A DNA stretch of 64,000 nt from Bacteroidota bacterium (GTDB lineage Bacteria; Bacteroidota; Bacteroidia; NS11-12g; UBA9320), in contig JAIBDD010000004.1 in NCBI GenBank assembly GCA_024679565.1, forward strand, positions 1 through 64,000, given 5' to 3'. Below are positions 59,657 through 64,000 of the stretch, piece by piece. Every line of letters starts with the position of its first letter. The first letter of the stretch is position 1. The translations under genes were made by a program, and so were the position numbers. The notes under the pieces were generated by a model. It saw only the letters and a list, made by a program, of their open reading frames with translations, was not told the DNA's origin and ran no database searches.

Positions 59657-62600
59657 ATGAATGCGTCAATTCAAAAGATTGTAATTGGTATTATACTGAC
59701 AATTTTCGTTGCTGGGTGGGTCTTTTTTGGATTAAATACACAAGTAAATGAGGTTGATGTAATGCCATCAGTCGAGTTTAAAAGAAAGGATTTAAAAGAA
59801 AGGATCGATTTGGCGTTTCAACAGGAATTTGATCGAACCAAGGATCCGCTGATTAACAGAGTTCCACGAGAACGCCTCCTAGATGCTTATGAGGTAATAA
59901 GAGAACAAGAAGCCAAACAAGGTAAAGCTGCAATTAGCGGAATTACATGGTCTGAACGTGGGCCAAACAATGTAGGTGGGCGTAATCGAGTAATCATGTT
60001 TGATGCGTCTGATGTTACTAACAAAACAGTTTTTGTTGGCTCTGTGGCTGGAGGGTTATGGAAGACAACAAATATTTACGCAAGTCAGGTAGAGTGGATT
60101 CCGGTTAACGACTTTTTTAGCAATATGGCCGTAACTTCTTTAGCTCAAGACCCCACAAACCCGGCCATAATGTATTTCGGGACAGGAGAAGGATATTCAA
60201 ACTCTGATGCTGTTAAAGGAGATGGTATATGGAAAAGTACGGACACTGGCTCAACATGGACACAACTCACGGCTACAACTGGAGACAACTTTTCATATGT
60301 TAATAAACTGATAGTCGATGGATCTGGAAACTTGATTGCTGGAACGAAGGGGTATTACATAAATAATGGGGGTGTTTACAGATCGACTGATGGAGGTACA
60401 TCGTTTACAGAAGTTTTAGAGAGATACACAGCAACCAGTACATCAGAATGGGACAGATGTGCCGATGTGGAATTAGCTGCAGATGGCAAAACATTCTATG
60501 CTGCTATGGGATTAGGCACTACAGATGGGATTTTTAAATCCACAGATTCTGCAAAAACATGGACAATGGTTTATGACGCGGATTCTGAAAGTGAACAAAG
60601 AATAGACCTCGTCTGCGCTCCTTCCAACTCGAGTTATATTTATGCTCTTGTTCAAGGTTCTGGAAGCAGTATTAAGAAAATAATGAAATCTACAGATGGA
60701 GGAAGCTCATGGACTTCGTGTACGACTATCTCATGGAATGATCAATGCTCAAGTGCTTCAACAGATTTTACTAGAAATCAAGCATGGTACAATTTAGCAT
60801 CTGTTGTAGATCCAGATGATGAAGATATATTATACGTCGGTGGGATAAATTTGTTTAGGACTACCAACGCTGGAACGTCATGGTCACAGCTGTCGTCATG
60901 GGTAGGATGTGGTGGCTATTCTGAAGTACATTCAGATCATCACGTTCTCATATTTGCACCTGGTAGTTCAGATACTTTGATTAATGGAAACGACGGTGGT
61001 GTATATATTACGACTAACAGCCAGGCGTCTCCTCCAACATGGGAAATGATAAACAATGGGTTCAATGTCACCCAATTCTACGCCGGCGCAATTCATCCAA
61101 CAGCACTTAGTTCTTATTTTCTGACAGGGTCACAAGATAACGGGTCACAACGTTTCCAATATGGGGGAATCAACTCTACGGATGAGGTGACTGGAGGTGA
61201 TGGTGGATATTGTCATATAGACCAGGAAGACCCAGAAACCCAAATTACGGCCTATACATATAATAATATTAGGATTTCTACAAACGGTTTTAACACATAT
61301 ACGTCATACAGTAGCAGTGTAGGAAACTTCATTAATGCATCTGATTATGATAGCGATAACAAAATATTGTACTCTAGTAGTAATTCAGGTACAATGTATC
61401 GTTGGTCTAACGTTGGTGGTACACTAAGCACCAGCAACTTGTCTGTCTCTGCAATGAATAGCAGCCAGGCTTCAGCCATTCTTGTTTCACCGAATGACCC
61501 CACAACGGTTTATGTTGGAACAGAGGCTGGAAGAGTAGTGCGCATAACAGATGCCAACGGAAGCCATACAGGTATAAATATTTCCACTGGTTTGCCAAGC
61601 AGTGTTACAGTAAGTTGTATCGCTGAAGATCCATTTGATCCGGGACACTTGCTAGTAACATATTCAAATTATGGTACCACAAGTGTTTGGGAGTCTACCG
61701 ATACCGGGGGGTCATGGGCCTCTGTCGAAGGAAACCTACCAGACATACCCATACGCTGGGCAATATTCAGTCCATGGGGCGGTGACAGTGCGTTATTAGC
61801 CACGGAACTTGGTGTTTGGAGTACCACAAACTTAAACTCTGGTGGAACAACTAATTGGGCCGTATCTAATACAGGATTGGCAAATTGTCGAGTAGATATG
61901 CTACAATATCGAGCATCAGATTCTCTGATAATGGCAGCGACACATGGTCGAGGGGTTTTTACCACATCATATTTTTCAGAAAGGATTGTTTCGCAAATAG
62001 GATGTAAAAATATTGCATACGTTGGTGAAGAGATCAGCTTTTATGACAACTCATATGGTGCGACAAGTTGGAGTTGGGATTTCGAGAATGACGGCAATGT
62101 CGAGTCTACATCTCAAAATCCAACCTACACATTCGGCAAAGGCGGTTTGTATACTGTGAAGTTGACAATCAATGGGACTACTTCCTCTACTAAAACGGTC
62201 CAAATTCTCCCAAACCTAGGTGTTCCATATTCAACATCTGACGGAGGTGACATGGAATCTAACGCATGGCATTTTGGAGGTCGAATTTTGGAAGGAGGAA
62301 GTCAATTGTGGGAAAGAGGAGGGCCCAGCTCAAATACGTTTACGTCAAGATACCACAATGGGTCAAACGCATGGGTGACTGTGTTAGATGGAGATTTGTA
62401 TGAAGCAAATGTTAAGTCTGAACTTCTTAGCCCAAACTTCAACTTCTCAAGTTCTGGAACTTATACATTGAGCTTTATCAAAAGCATGCATTATCGATAT
62501 TCTAATGCTCCATTTGCAGTTCAAGTCCACTATTCTACTGATAAGGGGAAGAATTGGACGCGGTTGGGCTCTGATACATCAACTACGGCTGGCACCAATT

Positions 62601-63913
62601 GGTACAACCGGGGCCCTAACAGTTCTTCTCAGATTAGCAGTAGCGTTTTTGGAGATAGCATAGGGTGGACCGGCAGTTACACGAAAAGTACAACTTCACA
62701 CGATGTTTCGTTTCTATCCGGAAACGAAAACGTATGTTTTAGAGTTTTAATTTCGCTTGATGCTGGATGGAGTGGTGGATATAATCGTGATGGATTTTTA
62801 GTGGATGACTTTGCAATAAGTGGGCCTTCGAATGATAAGATTATTGGTGGCGGCATTGAATCAAATGCGTTTACAAAAATACTTGATTTGCCTGGCAACG
62901 ATTCTGCGCATTATTACTCGCCAAATGGGAAGTTGATGGCATCAATTTGGAATTTGAGTTCTCACGATTTTGGAGCAACAACGGTAGAAATAGATGGCAC
63001 CGGAACGGGCACTCAAGACTTTGATACCAATACACAAGCTGAGAACAAAATTTTTGCCAAAACCATTAAGATTACACCAACTACCAATAATACATCCGCA
63101 TCGGTGAAAATAGCAATGTATTATACCAACGCAGAGTATTTGGGCTGGAAAAGTGGAACAGGGGAGTTTGGTAAAGACCTGCAGTTGTTTAAAACCACAA
63201 ATGCTATAGCTAGCAGTTCGGTAGCGCAAGGGAGTTTGCCAAGTGTAACTGCCACTGATACGTTATTCAATGGGGATGATTTATGCATCATTGGAACATT
63301 TTCAAACGGGTTTTCTGGTGTTGGAGGTGGAGGTGGAGCTGGAAGTGGAGGTGGCCCTCTACCTGTAACATTCCTTCACTTTGATGGGAAACGAGAAACA
63401 GACAGGGTGCAACTTGAGTGGTCAACTGCTTCTGAAGTAAACAATCATAAATTTATCGTGCAGAGGAGTTTCGGTGGACTTGATTTTGTCAATATAGGTG
63501 AGGTTATGGGTGCTGGTAATTCAACAACACGCAGTAATTATGTATTTGTCGACAGTGACCAGGTTGTACATACAACCAAAACGTTGTGTTACAGGTTAAA
63601 GCAAATTGACTATGACGGGGCATTTGAACTATCTAATGTCATTTGTTTCAATTCAAATACTATGATAAAGGATGTAACAATTGGACCTAACCCATTTAAT
63701 GGAGTTCTTAACATTACAATTGATCCTTGGACGCCAAATATTTATGATTTTAAGATATACGATATTGACGGAAAGCTGGTTTATGAACAATTGAAGTTGA
63801 AAGATGGAACGCAGCATATAGATGTTACCAAACTTTCAGGAGGCGTTTACTTTGTGGCAATATTAAAGAACGGAGAAAGAGTTGAAGTGAAGAAAATCGT
63901 CAAACAGATGTAA
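59657..63913 (+). CDS. Secreted sortilin/BNR-repeat beta-propeller with PKD domain and T9SS type A domain
   Basis: GDGIWKSTDTGSTWTQL and GGLWKTT repeats; PKD WSWDFENDGNVESTSQNPTYTF; C-terminal IGPNPFNGVLNITI...GGVYFVAILKNGERVEVKKIVKQM. Confidence 0.9.
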   Translation: MNASIQKIVIGIILTIFVAGWVFFGLNTQVNEVDVMPSVEFKRKDLKERIDLAFQQEFDRTKDPLINRVPRERLLDAYEVIREQEAKQGKAAISGITWSERGPNNVGGRNRVIMFDASDVTNKTVFVGSVAGGLWKTTNIYASQVEWIPVNDFFSNMAVTSLAQDPTNPAIMYFGTGEGYSNSDAVKGDGIWKSTDTGSTWTQLTATTGDNFSYVNKLIVDGSGNLIAGTKGYYINNGGVYRSTDGGTSFTEVLERYTATSTSEWDRCADVELAADGKTFYAAMGLGTTDGIFKSTDSAKTWTMVYDADSESEQRIDLVCAPSNSSYIYALVQGSGSSIKKIMKSTDGGSSWTSCTTISWNDQCSSASTDFTRNQAWYNLASVVDPDDEDILYVGGINLFRTTNAGTSWSQLSSWVGCGGYSEVHSDHHVLIFAPGSSDTLINGNDGGVYITTNSQASPPTWEMINNGFNVTQFYAGAIHPTALSSYFLTGSQDNGSQRFQYGGINSTDEVTGGDGGYCHIDQEDPETQITAYTYNNIRISTNGFNTYTSYSSSVGNFINASDYDSDNKILYSSSNSGTMYRWSNVGGTLSTSNLSVSAMNSSQASAILVSPNDPTTVYVGTEAGRVVRITDANGSHTGINISTGLPSSVTVSCIAEDPFDPGHLLVTYSNYGTTSVWESTDTGGSWASVEGNLPDIPIRWAIFSPWGGDSALLATELGVWSTTNLNSGGTTNWAVSNTGLANCRVDMLQYRASDSLIMAATHGRGVFTTSYFSERIVSQIGCKNIAYVGEEISFYDNSYGATSWSWDFENDGNVESTSQNPTYTFGKGGLYTVKLTINGTTSSTKTVQILPNLGVPYSTSDGGDMESNAWHFGGRILEGGSQLWERGGPSSNTFTSRYHNGSNAWVTVLDGDLYEANVKSELLSPNFNFSSSGTYTLSFIKSMHYRYSNAPFAVQVHYSTDKGKNWTRLGSDTSTTAGTNWYNRGPNSSSQISSSVFGDSIGWTGSYTKSTTSHDVSFLSGNENVCFRVLISLDAGWSGGYNRDGFLVDDFAISGPSNDKIIGGGIESNAFTKILDLPGNDSAHYYSPNGKLMASIWNLSSHDFGATTVEIDGTGTGTQDFDTNTQAENKIFAKTIKITPTTNNTSASVKIAMYYTNAEYLGWKSGTGEFGKDLQLFKTTNAIASSSVAQGSLPSVTATDTLFNGDDLCIIGTFSNGFSGVGGGGGAGSGGGPLPVTFLHFDGKRETDRVQLEWSTASEVNNHKFIVQRSFGGLDFVNIGEVMGAGNSTTRSNYVFVDSDQVVHTTKTLCYRLKQIDYDGAFELSNVICFNSNTMIKDVTIGPNPFNGVLNITIDPWTPNIYDFKIYDIDGKLVYEQLKLKDGTQHIDVTKLSGGVYFVAILKNGERVEVKKIVKQM

Positions 63914-63917
63914 CAAA

Positions 63918-64000
63918 CTAATCTCTAATCAGGGTTACAGTACCGGATCTTTTATCCTTCCTGAGCGGTTCAGTTTGGTCTTGACCAAATTTACCTTCAA
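63918..64000 (-). CDS. C-terminus of a truncated CHU_C-type (T9SS type B) protein
   Basis: Minus strand ends ...EGKFGQDQTEPLRKDKRSGTVTLIRD*, similar to ...GEPVSGTVTLIR* of the 40348 protein. Confidence 0.55.
   Translation of the reverse strand, partial: EGKFGQDQTEPLRKDKRSGTVTLIRD

Noticed and set aside
1-64000. CRISPR arrays, rRNA, tRNA, transposases, phage genes
   Set aside because: Looked for regular direct repeats, conserved RNA motifs and integrase/transposase motifs; none seen.

Overview
This looks like a Bacteroidota (Flavobacteriales-like) chromosomal window. The evidence is gldH, many type IX secretion (T9SS) C-terminal sorting domains of both type A and type B (CHU_C), TAnnTTTG -7 promoter elements, and a free-standing C-terminal-type MetH. 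The left 25 kb holds a dispersed molybdenum-cofactor set (mobA-like fusion, moeB-rhodanese, moaE, moaD, moeA, moaA), an ExbB/ExbD/ExbD operon, radA, an MBOAT/AlgJ-like O-acetylation pair and a four-gene LytTR two-component operon. The middle has gldH, lpdA, kynU, mfd and a three-ORF secreted TPR/caspase-like locus. The right 26 kb is dominated by an ECF sigma/anti-sigma-like unit and large T9SS cargo proteins, with a SAM-I-type riboswitch upstream of metH and with sucD. The observations I rate highest are: (1) a tandem degenerate-plus-intact caspase-like protein whose TPR array and signal peptide appear split by one in-frame stop and one -1 frameshift; (2) an ECF sigma / single-pass protein with a CHU_C (T9SS type B-like) C-terminus / giant adhesin unit with a candidate autoregulatory promoter; (3) an unannotated 43-aa single-TM microprotein wedged between ybjQ-like and tauE genes; (4) a free-standing LytS-like pseudokinase in the LytTR operon, preceded by a 16-bp inverted repeat; (5) several genes whose -7 element sits 4-5 nt from the start codon (candidate leaderless mRNAs). 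I saw no CRISPR array, tRNA, rRNA or transposase. All family calls come from reading motifs; no database search was run.
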